A stretch of 21,118 nucleotides of DNA from an uncultured Eubacteriales bacterium (GCA_934486705.1 CAKSQS010000044.1:1-21118); one strand, 5' to 3'. Shown: positions 1-7,556, counted from the stretch's first letter. The notes: a model not told the origin generated them from the letters alone. Numbers and translations are program-made.

Positions 1-1023
1 GCGGATATTATAGTATACATCGGCTGCGGCGAGCGCGGCAACGAAATGACCGACGTTTTAAACGAGTTCCCGGAGCTGAAAGACCCGAGAACGGGCAATT
101 CTTTAATGGAGCGCACTGTGCTTATTGCAAACACATCTGATATGCCGGTTGCGGCGCGTGAAGCCTCAATTTACACGGGTATTACAATAGCCGAGTATTT
201 CCGCGATATGGGCTACACCGTAGCGCTTATGGCAGACTCAACCTCGCGCTGGGCGGAGGCTCTGCGTGAAATGTCGGGCAGACTTGAAGAAATGCCCGGC
301 GAAGAAGGCTACCCCGCTTACTTAGGCTCGCGCCTTGCGCAGTTCTATGAGCGCGCGGGCAGAGTTATTGTAAACGGCGAGGGCGAGACAGAGGGCGCGC
401 TTTCGGTTATCGGCGCGGTATCTCCTCCCGGCGGCGATATTTCAGAGCCTGTATCGCAGGCGACTTTGCGTATAGTAAAGGTTTTCTGGGGGCTTGATTC
501 AGCCCTTGCATACAAGCGCCATTTTCCCGCTATAAACTGGCTTACAAGCTATTCGCTTTATGCCGATTCACTGTCGGACTGGTTCAACAAAAACGTTAAG
601 CCCGATTGGTACAAGCTGCGCGGCAGACTTATGGCTATTTTGCAGGAGGAATCCGAGCTTGAAGAAATAGTAAAGCTTGTAGGTATGGACGCGCTTTCTC
701 CCTCCGACCGCTTAAAGCTTGAGGCTGCAAGGTCTATAAGAGAGGACTATTTGCACCAAAACGCGTTTGACGAGGTTGATACCTATACCTCGCTTGATAA
801 ACAGTATTTGCTTATGGAGCTTATCTTGGCGTTTTACGATAAATCGCTTGAAGCCTTAGGCAAGGGCGCGGCTATTGAAAAAATAGTTGCAATGCCCTCG
901 CGCGAGCGCATAGGCCGCTTTAAGTATGCCGACGAAAAGCAGACCGAAAGCGAATATAACGAAATTTTGTCCGAGCTTGACAGTGATATTGAAAAGGCTG
1001 TTAAAGCAAAGGATGAAGATTAA
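1..1023 (+). CDS. atpA (ntpA): V-type ATP synthase subunit A, C-terminal part (cut by window edge)
   Basis: Catalytic A subunit of a V/A-type rotary ATPase, the nucleotide-hydrolysing subunit of the cytoplasmic V1 head that couples ATP to H+ or Na+ movement. The reading frame is open from base 1, so the start and the P-loop lie outside the window; an internal ATG at 46 is not the real start. Visible family signatures are the IGCGERGNEM stretch at the very beginning, the ADSTSRWAEALREMSGR segment, the EEGYPAYLGSRLAQFYERAG block, and the SPPGGDISEPV loop. The C-terminal helical domain is complete, ending at TAA 1021-1023. The B subunit follows after 14 bases with its own Shine-Dalgarno sequence, as expected for an operon ending A-B-D. 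Ion specificity cannot be read from this subunit. Identification is secure. Confidence 0.97.
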   Translation, partial: ADIIVYIGCGERGNEMTDVLNEFPELKDPRTGNSLMERTVLIANTSDMPVAAREASIYTGITIAEYFRDMGYTVALMADSTSRWAEALREMSGRLEEMPGEEGYPAYLGSRLAQFYERAGRVIVNGEGETEGALSVIGAVSPPGGDISEPVSQATLRIVKVFWGLDSALAYKRHFPAINWLTSYSLYADSLSDWFNKNVKPDWYKLRGRLMAILQEESELEEIVKLVGMDALSPSDRLKLEAARSIREDYLHQNAFDEVDTYTSLDKQYLLMELILAFYDKSLEALGKGAAIEKIVAMPSRERIGRFKYADEKQTESEYNEILSELDSDIEKAVKAKDED

Positions 1024-1037
1024 GGAGGGGAACTGCT

Positions 1038-2411
1038 ATGCCAAAGGAATATAAAACCATACGCGAGGTTGCAGGACCTCTTATGATGGTAAGCGACGTT
1101 GAAAACGTAAAGTACGATGAACTCGGTGAAATAGAGCTGCCGAACGGCGATATACGCCGCTGCAAGGTGCTTGAAATAAACGGCACAAACGCATTGGTGC
1201 AGCTTTTTGAAAATTCGGCGGGAATTAACCTTGCCGATTCAAAGGTGCGCTTTTTAGGTCGCGGAATGGAGCTGCCCGTATCGCCCGATATGCTCTCCCG
1301 CGTGTTTGACGGACTGGGCAGACCTATTGACGGCGGCCCCGAAATAATACCCGAAAAGCGAATGGATATTAACGGCAGACCTATGAACCCTGCCGCGAGA
1401 AACTACCCGCAGGAGTTTATTCAAACGGGTGTTTCCGCAATTGACGGGCTTAACACCCTGGTAAGAGGGCAAAAGCTGCCTATTTTCTCGGCTTCGGGTC
1501 TTCCGCACGCAAACCTTGCCGCGCAAATAGCAAGGCAGGCAACCGTGCTCGGCGATAACAAGCAGTTCGCCGTTGTTTTCGCCGCAATGGGTATTACTTT
1601 TGAAGAATCCAATTTCTTTATAGATTCCTTTAAGGAAACAGGCGCTATTGACAGAACGGTAATGTTTGTAAACCTTGCAAACGACCCCGCAATTGAGCGT
1701 ATTGCAACACCGAAAATGGCGCTTACAGCCGCCGAATACCTTGCATTTGACCTTGGTATGCAGGTGCTTGTTATTATGACCGACATTACAAATTACGCCG
1801 ACGCTCTGCGTGAGGTATCCGCCGCGCGTAAGGAAGTGCCCGGCAGGCGCGGCTACCCCGGATATATGTATACCGACCTTGCAACCCTTTATGAGCGCGC
1901 AGGCAGACTTAAGGGTGAAGAGGGCTCTATAACCCTTATACCCATTTTAACAATGCCCGAGGACGATAAGACCCACCCGATACCCGACCTTACGGGCTAT
2001 ATTACCGAGGGTCAGATAATCTTGAGCCGCGAGCTTTACAGAAAGGGCGTAACACCGCCTATCGACGTTTTGCCGTCGCTGTCACGTCTTAAAGATAAGG
2101 GCATAGGCGAGGGGCGCACCCGTAAGGATCACGCTGCTACAATGAACCAGCTTTTCGCGGCGTATGCCAGAGGTAAGGACGCCAAGGAACTTATGGTAAT
2201 CTTAGGCGAGGCGGCGCTTACCGATATTGATAAAAAGTATGCCGAATTTGCCGATAGATTTGAAAGCGAATATGTTTCTCAGGGTTACAACACCAACCGC
2301 ACCATTGAGGAAACATTAAATCTCGGCTGGAAGCTGCTTTCAATTCTGCCCCGCAGTGAGCTTAAGCGTATCAGCGATGAAATGCTTGATAAATATTACG
2401 GTAAGTTTTAA
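1038..2411 (+). CDS. atpB (ntpB): V-type ATP synthase subunit B
   Basis: Non-catalytic, nucleotide-binding B subunit that alternates with A in the V1 hexamer. The 457 residues match the usual family length. Diagnostic parts are the N-terminal beta-barrel beginning KTIREVAGPLMMV, a degenerate P-loop region FSASGLPHANLAAQIARQA in place of a true Walker A, the VIMTDITNYADALREVSAAR segment, and the GRRGYPGYMYTDLATLYERAG block. A strong AGGAGGGG lies 7 bases before ATG 1038. The gene is 14 bases after subunit A and 14 bases before subunit D, so the three are clearly co-transcribed; the operon promoter is upstream of the window. Nothing is odd about it. Confidence 0.98.
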   Translation: MPKEYKTIREVAGPLMMVSDVENVKYDELGEIELPNGDIRRCKVLEINGTNALVQLFENSAGINLADSKVRFLGRGMELPVSPDMLSRVFDGLGRPIDGGPEIIPEKRMDINGRPMNPAARNYPQEFIQTGVSAIDGLNTLVRGQKLPIFSASGLPHANLAAQIARQATVLGDNKQFAVVFAAMGITFEESNFFIDSFKETGAIDRTVMFVNLANDPAIERIATPKMALTAAEYLAFDLGMQVLVIMTDITNYADALREVSAARKEVPGRRGYPGYMYTDLATLYERAGRLKGEEGSITLIPILTMPEDDKTHPIPDLTGYITEGQIILSRELYRKGVTPPIDVLPSLSRLKDKGIGEGRTRKDHAATMNQLFAAYARGKDAKELMVILGEAALTDIDKKYAEFADRFESEYVSQGYNTNRTIEETLNLGWKLLSILPRSELKRISDEMLDKYYGKF

Positions 2412-2425
2412 GGAGGTCATAAAAT

Positions 2426-3097
2426 ATGGCTGTTCTTAACGTAAACCCCACCCGTATGGAGTTAACGCGCCTTAAAAAGCAGCTTTCCACCGCGCTGCGC
2501 GGTCATAAGCTGCTTAAAGATAAGCGCGACGAACTTATGCGGCAGTTTCTTGATATGATACGCGAGACCAAGACACTGCGCGAGGAGGTTGAGGAACGCT
2601 TAAAATCGGTTAATAACGATTTTGTGTTAGCCTCAAGCGTTATGTCTAAAGAGGAGCTTGACACAGCCCTTTTAGCGCCGAAACAAGAAGTATATCTTGA
2701 AACCTCAACCCGCAATGTTATGAGCGTGGATATTCCGGTTTATTCATTTAAAACAAGAACCAGCGAGCAATCGGATATTTTTTCCTACGGCTTTGCGTCC
2801 ACAAGCTTTGAACTTGACGACGCGGTAAGCGGGCTTTCCGACCTGTTGCCTAAAATGCTGAAGCTTGCCGAAATGGAAAAATCGGTAAAGCTTATGGCGG
2901 ATGAGATTGAAAAAACGCGCCGTCGTGTTAACGCGCTTGAACACGTTATGATACCCCGCTATCAGGAAACGATTCACTTTATATCTATGAAGCTTGAAGA
3001 AAACGAGCGCGCAAGTCGCGCCCGCCTTATGAAGGTTAAGGATATGATGATTGAAGAAAATATTGAGTATAAGCACGCTCACCCCGACGCGGTGTAA
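2426..3097 (+). CDS. atpD (ntpD): V-type ATP synthase subunit D
   Basis: Subunit D forms the central rotor shaft of the V1 motor, linking the A/B hexamer to the membrane ring. The 223 residues begin with the conserved VNPTRMELTRLKKQLSTA segment. They are almost wholly charged helix, fitting the long antiparallel coiled coil of this family (about residues 8-70 and 140-205). An AAGGAGGT ribosome binding site overlaps the end of subunit B and sits 9 bases before ATG 2426. It is the last gene of the operon: after TAA 3095-3097 come a small AATTCGG repeat and two hairpins that end transcription. Confidence 0.96.
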   Translation: MAVLNVNPTRMELTRLKKQLSTALRGHKLLKDKRDELMRQFLDMIRETKTLREEVEERLKSVNNDFVLASSVMSKEELDTALLAPKQEVYLETSTRNVMSVDIPVYSFKTRTSEQSDIFSYGFASTSFELDDAVSGLSDLLPKMLKLAEMEKSVKLMADEIEKTRRRVNALEHVMIPRYQETIHFISMKLEENERASRARLMKVKDMMIEENIEYKHAHPDAV

Positions 3098-3101
3098 ATT
3101 T

Positions 3102-3120
3102 AATTCGGAATTCGGAATTA
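3102..3120. repeat. Tandem AATTCGG short repeat
   Basis: Two exact, adjacent copies of AATTCGG (3102-3108 and 3109-3115) are followed by a truncated third copy (AATTA). They sit just after the V-ATPase operon stop and just before its terminator hairpin. The run contains GAATTC and is nearly palindromic. Such short phased repeats are often the edge of a degenerate mobile or dispersed repeat, but one copy in one window cannot show that. Confidence 0.5.
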
Positions 3121-3128
3121 TAAAATAA

Positions 3129-3162
3129 GAAACGGTCACTCACAAAAGTGGGTGACCGTTTC
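3129..3162. terminator. Convergent-gene terminator hairpin
   Basis: A 15-bp stem (3129-3143 with 3148-3162, one T:G wobble) with an AAAA loop. Read on the minus strand, the stem runs into TTATTTTATAATT, so it is a plausible terminator for the ABC permease gene. On the plus strand the following AATTTGTC is a poor U-tract, and the next hairpin probably does that job. Confidence 0.8.
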
Positions 3163-3175
3163 AATTTGTCGATAA

Positions 3176-3200
3176 ACCCCGCAAGAGGGGGTCTTTTTTT
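3176..3200 (+). terminator. Rho-independent terminator of the V-ATPase operon
   Basis: ACCCC (3176-3180) pairs with GGGGT (3188-3192), followed by CTTTTTTT. The stem is short, but the U-tract is good. The U-tract runs into the stop codon of the convergent permease gene, so the two transcription units end almost back to back. Confidence 0.6.
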
Positions 3201-4791
3201 AAAGTGATGAAAAAGCGGCGCAGCCTTTTTTCTTTAACCAAAAATAAAGCAGCAGCGATAAGATAATATTTACCGCAGCAACGGCAAGCAAAAACGGAAC
3301 AGCACCGATTTTGTGACCTACTGTAAAGAACAACGCGCAGTAAACTCCCGCATAAATAAAGCCGCCGAACATAGCTATCATAACGCCGCCGCTTTGCTTT
3401 ATGGGGGTTATTTCGCTCGTCCAGTTAAGGTTTGGCATTTTAAGCCCTATAAATAAATCGAAAAGCGCCAAAAGCAGCACGAATGTGAGCGCCGATACAA
3501 ACGCCGTGACAAATTGCAGGGGAGTGAACATAAACGCCGCGCAAAGCATACAGAATATAAGCGGCGCGCCCGTTAAAATAAGCTGCATATTAAGCTTTGC
3601 TTTTAATACGTCAAGCGGCTTTACCGGCAGCGACTGCGCAAGCCAAAGCGACTTACCCTCAAGGGAAATTGAGGGCGCAGCCATATCGTTCATTGAGGCA
3701 ACAGCGCACACCGCCGTAAACAGCAATATGACCGTGCTGCCCGAATTTTTGCCGAAAAGCTCATTCATTACAAGCATAAGCGTTTTGCCCTTTATAAGCA
3801 GGGCCACGCCCAAAACCGGCAGCAACAAAATTCCCAGCCCGCAGTTAAGCATATAATTGGGGCTTGATGTAAACCGTGTAAACTCCTTGTGCAAAAGCGC
3901 CGATTGTACGCTTTTTTTCCGAGCGACGGTCTCGCGGTATTTTTTCTTTGCCGTTTTGCCAGTGGCGGTTGCAATTTTCAAAAAGCTGCGGGAAATAAGC
4001 GCCCACATAAGCGCAAACAGCAGCAAAACAACTGCCGAAACAATAAGCATTGCAACAAAATCACCCGTTCCCACTCTGCCGAAAAGGTAAATGGGGTATG
4101 CCGAGCCTTTTATTTTATCGCCGTATTTCGCGGCGTTCATTATTAAATTGCTTATAATATCCTGCGCCTTAAAGCTTACAAAATAATAAGCTCCGAAAAA
4201 CAGCAGCGACACTATTACGGTAATAAAGCTTTTGTTTTTAAGCTTTAGGCTGATTTTCGCCACTACCCAGCCGAGTGCGCTTGAAAGGGTAAGCACAAAA
4301 ACCGAAATTAAAAGCACAAGTAAAATGCAGCCGATAACGGCGGGCAGGCTGTGCGACCATATTATAATATAAACCGCCGCCGCGGGAATAAGCACCACGC
4401 CCGAATACATAAGCCCCATAAGGTAGACGCCGAGCAAACGGGAGATCATAATAGTACCCACGGGTATAGGCATAGATAAAAGCAGGTCGTTATCCTTTGC
4501 GAGGTAAAGCCCCGAATAGGTATTGAACACGCTGCCGAAAGCACCGAGCAATATAGAAATAATGCCCATTATTGCAAAATAAAGCCAGCCGAGCCCCGCC
4601 GCCGAAAGCGGCTTGCAAAGGAAAACCGATAAATAGGTGAACATTCCGCCGAGAATACCCACCATTAAAAATACAAACAGCACTATATATCCCGTAACCG
4701 CCGCCTTAGAGCGGGCTTTGGTTTTCTTTGCGTCGTAAAAATAGGCGCGGAATATTTCGGTGAACTGCTTTTTAAGAAGTATTTTAACCAT
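3199..4791 (-). CDS. ABC transporter permease (putative ABC-2-like exporter)
   Basis: Integral membrane partner of the ATPase encoded just upstream. The 530-residue protein has a short basic cytoplasmic N-terminus (MVKILLKKQFTEIFRAYFYD) and then many hydrophobic spans, roughly a dozen by eye. They fall in two groups separated by a basic loop near residue 285-300 (GKTAKKKYRETVARKK). Size and layout resemble the large 'putative ABC exporter' permeases of Clostridia; I cannot assign a substrate. Start choice: a TTG at 4797 would extend the frame by two residues, but GGAGG lies only 1 base before it and 7 bases before ATG 4791, so ATG 4791 is taken. This leaves a 2-base gap to the ATPase stop at 4794. 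The UAA stop overlaps the U-tract of the opposing terminator. Confidence 0.85.
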   Translation of the reverse strand: MVKILLKKQFTEIFRAYFYDAKKTKARSKAAVTGYIVLFVFLMVGILGGMFTYLSVFLCKPLSAAGLGWLYFAIMGIISILLGAFGSVFNTYSGLYLAKDNDLLLSMPIPVGTIMISRLLGVYLMGLMYSGVVLIPAAAVYIIIWSHSLPAVIGCILLVLLISVFVLTLSSALGWVVAKISLKLKNKSFITVIVSLLFFGAYYFVSFKAQDIISNLIMNAAKYGDKIKGSAYPIYLFGRVGTGDFVAMLIVSAVVLLLFALMWALISRSFLKIATATGKTAKKKYRETVARKKSVQSALLHKEFTRFTSSPNYMLNCGLGILLLPVLGVALLIKGKTLMLVMNELFGKNSGSTVILLFTAVCAVASMNDMAAPSISLEGKSLWLAQSLPVKPLDVLKAKLNMQLILTGAPLIFCMLCAAFMFTPLQFVTAFVSALTFVLLLALFDLFIGLKMPNLNWTSEITPIKQSGGVMIAMFGGFIYAGVYCALFFTVGHKIGAVPFLLAVAAVNIILSLLLYFWLKKKGCAAFSSL

Positions 4792-4793
4792 AC

Positions 4794-5498
4794 TCAATCC
4801 TCCAGCTCAAGGAATACCTGCTCAAGGGATTCATCGCCCTTTACTTCTTCCATTGTGCCTGAGCGTATGAGCCTGCCGCCCTTTATAATAGCCACCTTAT
4901 CGCAAAGCTTTTCGGCAACCTCTAAAACATGGGTTGAGAAGAATATCGCGCCGCCGTTATCACATTCCTCGCGCATCATTTCTTTAAGAATATGCGCAGC
5001 CTTCGGGTCAAGCCCCACAAAGGGTTCATCCATTATTATAAGCCTCGGGGTGTGCAGCCACGCCGCTATTATTGCAAGCTTTTGCTTCATTCCGTGGGAA
5101 TAGGCGGCAACAGGCTCTGCCAAGCTCTCGGTCAACTCAAAGGTATCGGCATATTTTTTAATGCGCGCCGCGCGGTCCTCTGCGCTAACGCCGAAAATAT
5201 CTGCTATGAAATTAAGGTATTTAATTCCGCTCATAAAATCGTATAAATCGGGGTTATCGGGAATATAGGCAATTTCTTTTTTACATTCAAGCGGCTGCTC
5301 CTTAACGGATTTTCCGTTTATGTATATCTCGCCCGCGTCAAACTGCAAAATTCCCGCAACGGATTTAAGCGTGGTGGTCTTTCCCGCGCCGTTATGACCT
5401 ATAAAGCCGTAAATTTCGCCGGGGGCTATGTGCAAGCTTAAATCGTCCACGGCTTTTTTATCGCCGTATACTTTAGTAAGATTTTCAATTTTAAGCAT
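4794..5498 (-). CDS. ABC transporter ATP-binding protein
   Basis: Nucleotide-binding subunit of a two-gene ABC exporter. The 234 residues contain a Walker A at 34-42 (GHNGAGKTT), a signature motif in the variant form YSHGMKQK at 133-140, a Walker B LIIMDEP at 153-159 followed by VGLDP, and the switch histidine in FFSTHVLE (H190). The SHGMKQ signature is typical of the ABC-2/exporter branch (bacitracin-, Na+- and Ecs-type systems) rather than of importers, and no solute-binding protein is present. AGGAGGAG stands 8 bases before ATG 5498. A near-consensus promoter lies directly upstream at 5524-5552. The permease follows with a 2-base gap, so the two are translated together. Substrate unknown. 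Confidence 0.95.
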   Translation of the reverse strand: MLKIENLTKVYGDKKAVDDLSLHIAPGEIYGFIGHNGAGKTTTLKSVAGILQFDAGEIYINGKSVKEQPLECKKEIAYIPDNPDLYDFMSGIKYLNFIADIFGVSAEDRAARIKKYADTFELTESLAEPVAAYSHGMKQKLAIIAAWLHTPRLIIMDEPFVGLDPKAAHILKEMMREECDNGGAIFFSTHVLEVAEKLCDKVAIIKGGRLIRSGTMEEVKGDESLEQVFLELED

Positions 5499-5523
5499 AA
5501 TTCTCTCCTCCTGTGCACTTTAC

Positions 5524-5552
5524 ATTATACGACCGCCCGCCGCATTTTTCAA
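5524..5552 (-). promoter_or_regulatory. Sigma-A-type promoter of the ABC operon
   Basis: On the minus strand TTGAAA (5547-5552) is followed after exactly 17 bases by TATAAT (5524-5529). Transcription should start near 5517, about 18 bases before the ATPase start codon. It is back to back with the promoter at 5560-5588; the two -35 boxes are only 7 bases apart. Confidence 0.8.
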
Positions 5553-5559
5553 CAATAAG

Positions 5560-5588
5560 TTTACATTAAAACCGAATTATGGTATTAT
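5560..5588 (+). promoter_or_regulatory. Sigma-A-type promoter facing an unassigned short transcript
   Basis: TTTACA (5560-5565), a 17-base spacer and TATTAT (5583-5588) point rightwards. The expected start is near 5594. Downstream there is no conventional gene, only an 11-codon ORF and then the terminator shared with rpsI. Confidence 0.65.
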
Positions 5589-5620
5589 AAGGATAGTAAG
5601 GTTAAAAAGGAGAGTGCGAT

Positions 5621-5656
5621 ATGGCAAACAGGTGGACATTACTTTTTAGTAAATGA
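5621..5656 (+). CDS. Possible 11-residue peptide MANRWTLLFSK
   Basis: An ATG at 5621 preceded by AAGGAG (8-base spacing) opens a frame of 11 codons ending in TGA 5654-5656. The promoter, ribosome binding site and start codon are spaced as for a real gene, which is why it is listed. The peptide resembles nothing I recognise. Alternatives are a truncated gene remnant or chance. Conservation of the codons in relatives would decide. Confidence 0.25.
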   Translation: MANRWTLLFSK

Positions 5657-5718
5657 ATTAAAGTCAACCGCCTTACTGCCGAAATAGCTATCTGATATTT
5701 ATTCAAAAAAGAAGGGGT

Positions 5719-5757
5719 AAAAACAACCCCCGTTTCCGAATTTCGGAAACGGGGGTT
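5719..5757. terminator. Bidirectional terminator after rpsI
   Basis: A strong stem formed by 5725-5740 and 5742-5757 (about 14 bp once a small loop is allowed; C5-G-T3 type left arm). On the minus strand it is followed by GTTTTTACCCC, ending the rplM-rpsI operon. On the plus strand it is followed by a short TTTGAAATT, which could end the small transcript. Confidence 0.85.
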
Positions 5758-5770
5758 TGAAATTGAGAAA

Positions 5771-6169
5771 TTATCTCTTTGAGAACTGCGGTGCACGGCG
5801 AGCGCCTTTGAGACCGTATTTCTTTCTTTCCTTCATACGCGGATCGCGTGTGAGGAAGCCTGCCTTTTTAAGCTCGGAGCGGAGCTCGGCATCAGACTGG
5901 AGCAGCGCACGGGAAATACCGTGGCGGATAGCGCCTGCCTGACCTGTAACGCCGCCGCCGGCAACGCGGCAGACAACGTCATACTTATCGGCAATGCCGG
6001 TAAGTACGAGGGGCTGACGAACTATAAGCTTGAGTGTTTCAAGACCGAAGTAATCGTCGATATCCCTATCGTTAACGGTAACCTTTCCGGTACCTGCGTA
6101 AAGACGAACACGGGCAACAGAACTTTTTCTTCTGCCTGTTCCGTAGAAATAAGGCTTTGCTTCAAACAT
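5771..6169 (-). CDS. rpsI: 30S ribosomal protein S9
   Basis: Small-subunit ribosomal protein whose C-terminal tail reaches the P-site tRNA. The 132 residues show the family core: YGTGRRKSSVARVRL near the N-terminus, the VTVNDRDIDDYFG segment, GGGVTGQAGAIRHGISRAL in the middle, and the RDPRMKERKKYGLKGARRAPQ tail ending in the conserved SKR that contacts tRNA. AGGGAG is found 8-9 bases before ATG 6169. It lies 17 bases downstream of rplM, the standard L13-S9 gene pair, and is followed by a strong terminator. Confidence 0.99.
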   Translation of the reverse strand: MFEAKPYFYGTGRRKSSVARVRLYAGTGKVTVNDRDIDDYFGLETLKLIVRQPLVLTGIADKYDVVCRVAGGGVTGQAGAIRHGISRALLQSDAELRSELKKAGFLTRDPRMKERKKYGLKGARRAPQFSKR

Positions 6170-6186
6170 TGTTTCTGTCTCCCTTC

Positions 6187-6615
6187 TTAAAATTCAAGCT
6201 TTTCGGGCTTCTGGGCAACCTGAGCGTACTCTGTGCCGCTGTAGATGTGAAGTCTGGTAAGAGCCTTGCGGCCGATTGTAGTATCCGGTACCATACCCTT
6301 AACGGCAAGCTCCATAGCGAGCTCGGGGCGGGTCTTCATAAGAGAGGAATACTTAACCTCTTTAAGACCGCCGATATAGCCGGTGTGACGGCGATAGAAC
6401 TTCTTCTCAAGCTTTTTACCTGTTAAAACCGCCTTATCAGCGTTGATAACGACAACATGGTCGCCGCAATCGACATGGGGAGTAAACTCCGGCTTTAACT
6501 TTCCGCGAAGAATATCCGCAACCTTGGTGGCGGTACGTCCGAGCGGTCTGTCGGCAGCGTCGATTATATACCATTTACGCTGAATTTCAGCAGGTTTTGC
6601 CATAAATGTAGACAT
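6187..6615 (-). CDS. rplM: 50S ribosomal protein L13
   Basis: Early-assembling large-subunit protein. The 142 residues include RKWYIIDAADRPLGRTATKVA (about 14-34), VDCGDHVVVINADKAVLTGKK, the KKFYRRHTGYIGGLK motif and the VKGMVPDTTIGRK block, all typical of L13. GGAGG stands 9 bases before ATG 6615. The leader from the promoter at 6662-6690 is only about 40 bases long and A/T-rich, with no room for the structured L13 leader described in other Firmicutes. It is first in the rplM-rpsI operon. Confidence 0.99.
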   Translation of the reverse strand: MSTFMAKPAEIQRKWYIIDAADRPLGRTATKVADILRGKLKPEFTPHVDCGDHVVVINADKAVLTGKKLEKKFYRRHTGYIGGLKEVKYSSLMKTRPELAMELAVKGMVPDTTIGRKALTRLHIYSGTEYAQVAQKPEKLEF

Positions 6616-6661
6616 AATTCAAAACCTCCAAAAAATCTTTTAATAATTAAACAGCTAAATT

Positions 6662-6690
6662 ATAATACCACAGCCGAGAGGTAATGTCAA
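6662..6690 (-). promoter_or_regulatory. Promoter of rplM-rpsI
   Basis: TTGACA (6685-6690), 17 bases, then TATTAT (6662-6667) on the minus strand; TATAAT overlaps it 3 bases further on. Directly upstream of the -35 lies an A/T palindrome (6694-6710, AAAATTT-CGG-AAATTTT). It could act as an UP element or as a weak terminator for thiT. Confidence 0.8.
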
Positions 6691-6786
6691 CACAAAATTT
6701 CGGAAATTTTAATTTAAAGTTAGCAATCTCCGTTTTTCTTTAAAATGCTCTGTTTTTCTCTCGTTTTCTCGTTTGCCGTTTTTAAA

Positions 6787-7368
6787 TTATTTTAAGCCCA
6801 AAGCCTTTTTTACCTGGGGTAAACGGAAAATAATTGCCGCGGCAACAAGGGTTATTACAAGCTCGGGGAGCATATAAGAGCCGTTGTAGGCTGCGGAATA
6901 CAGCCATACGTTGCTGAATTTATCCGCCCATTTTTCGGGAATACCGAAAAGAATAGCGCCCGAGATAAGGTGAGAAACAAATCTGAGCACAAAAACAAGC
7001 GTGATGCCGGCAAGCGTTCCGAAATAGCCTTTTTTTGCAAATGCGCCCGCAAAGCCCAAAACGGTAAAGGCGATTATGTAATCGAGGAAAACAGTGCCTA
7101 CAAGGTATGCGGCGGTAAGACCCCAACCGAGCAGACCGTCAAGCGTTATTCCGAAGAACAGCTGAATAAGCGAGTAAACGAATGAAGAGCCTACGCCCCA
7201 TTTAAGCCCTAAGGAAATAGAAATAACTACTATCGGCAGCATGCTTAAAAGGGTTACCGCGCCGCCGAGGGGCAGCTCGTAAATTTTTATAAGGCTGAGG
7301 GCGGACGCCAGCGCCACCATAACGGCGCTGAAGGTCAGTTTGTAGACGGGTTTGTTTTTTGTTTCCAT
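6787..7368 (-). CDS. thiT: ECF transporter S component, thiamine-specific (ThiT)
   Basis: Membrane substrate-binding subunit of an energy-coupling-factor transporter for thiamine; it needs the shared EcfA/A'/T module, which is not in this window. The 193 residues carry about six hydrophobic spans. ThiT hallmarks are LGGAVTLLSMLPI (34-46), HLISGAILFG (133-142) and the YNGSYMLPE segment (161-169). H133, Y157 and N162 align by eye with thiamine-contacting positions described in lactococcal ThiT, while a contacting Trp appears to be F141 here (inference). Start choice: the frame extends upstream into the attenuator hairpin, but AAAGGAG sits 10-12 bases before ATG 7368, which gives the normal N-terminus METKNKPVYK. 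Assignment is strongly supported by the TPP riboswitch upstream. Confidence 0.93.
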   Translation of the reverse strand: METKNKPVYKLTFSAVMVALASALSLIKIYELPLGGAVTLLSMLPIVVISISLGLKWGVGSSFVYSLIQLFFGITLDGLLGWGLTAAYLVGTVFLDYIIAFTVLGFAGAFAKKGYFGTLAGITLVFVLRFVSHLISGAILFGIPEKWADKFSNVWLYSAAYNGSYMLPELVITLVAAAIIFRLPQVKKALGLK

Positions 7369-7406
7369 TTTTTCAACACTCCTTTGATATATCGCAATTA
7401 CCCGCG

Positions 7407-7435
7407 AAAAAAAGCCGCAGGCAAAGACCTGCGGC
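7407..7435 (-). terminator. Attenuator terminator of the TPP riboswitch
   Basis: GCCGCAGG and CCTGCGGC form an 8-bp stem (7428-7435 with 7414-7421) with a 6-base loop, followed by seven U (7407-7413). It lies between the aptamer and the thiT ribosome binding site, so ligand binding is expected to stop transcription. It also serves as the only visible terminator for the Na/Pi cotransporter gene upstream. Confidence 0.9.
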
Positions 7436-7445
7436 AATACTGTTG

Positions 7446-7548
7446 GCGTATTTCCCTACGACGGCATTATCCGTATCAGGTCATAGGTCGAAGTCATAGC
7501 AAAAAAGCGGACTTCCTCTCAGCCTGAGTTTCATCAAGCTCCCTTTAT
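7446..7548 (-). promoter_or_regulatory. TPP riboswitch (THI element)
   Basis: Read on the minus strand, the conserved TPP aptamer blocks appear in order: GGGAGCTTGATG, then CAGGCTGAGAGG, a variable arm, then ACCTGATACGGATAATGCCG and CGTAGGGA. These match the CUGAGA and ACCUGAU..GGAUAAUGCC cores that recognise the pyrimidine and pyrophosphate of thiamine pyrophosphate. Position before an intrinsic terminator and thiT indicates transcriptional shut-off when TPP is plentiful. Confidence 0.95.
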
Positions 7549-7556
7549 GCACAGCT

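Larger units (their letters stand above)
5594..5757 (+). ncRNA. Predicted short transcript (small RNA or mini-ORF mRNA)
   Basis: Inferred transcript of about 165 bases, running from the promoter at 5560-5588 to the strong hairpin at 5725-5757. AGTAAGG (5595-5601) is complementary to CCTTACT (5671-5677) and would close a long-range stem around the mini-ORF. There is also a small TTACT-TTTT-AGTAA hairpin inside the ORF and an ATAGCTAT palindrome at 5685-5692. I recognise no known RNA family. It could be a regulatory RNA, a leader-peptide-like unit, or the remains of a decayed gene that kept its promoter. Existence of the transcript is inference. Confidence 0.35.

Noticed and set aside
1421..1786. 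Open frames on the minus strand inside the subunit B gene, and similar ones opposite the ABC permease, Na/Pi carrier, yebC and dusB genes
   Set aside because: All overlap clearly identified conserved genes in another frame and show low-complexity composition; they are shadows.
5621..5680. Insertion-sequence end at GGTGGACATTACTTTTTAG
   Set aside because: The phrase vaguely recalled IS terminal sequences, but no transposase, inverted partner end or target duplication is present.
6616..6661. A structured L13 autoregulatory leader before rplM
   Set aside because: The leader from the predicted start is only about 40 bases, A/T-rich and unstructured.
7369..7437. A longer thiT start upstream (extra 23 residues)
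   Set aside because: The extension would be encoded in the attenuator hairpin and lacks a ribosome binding site; ATG 7368 has one and gives the normal N-terminus.
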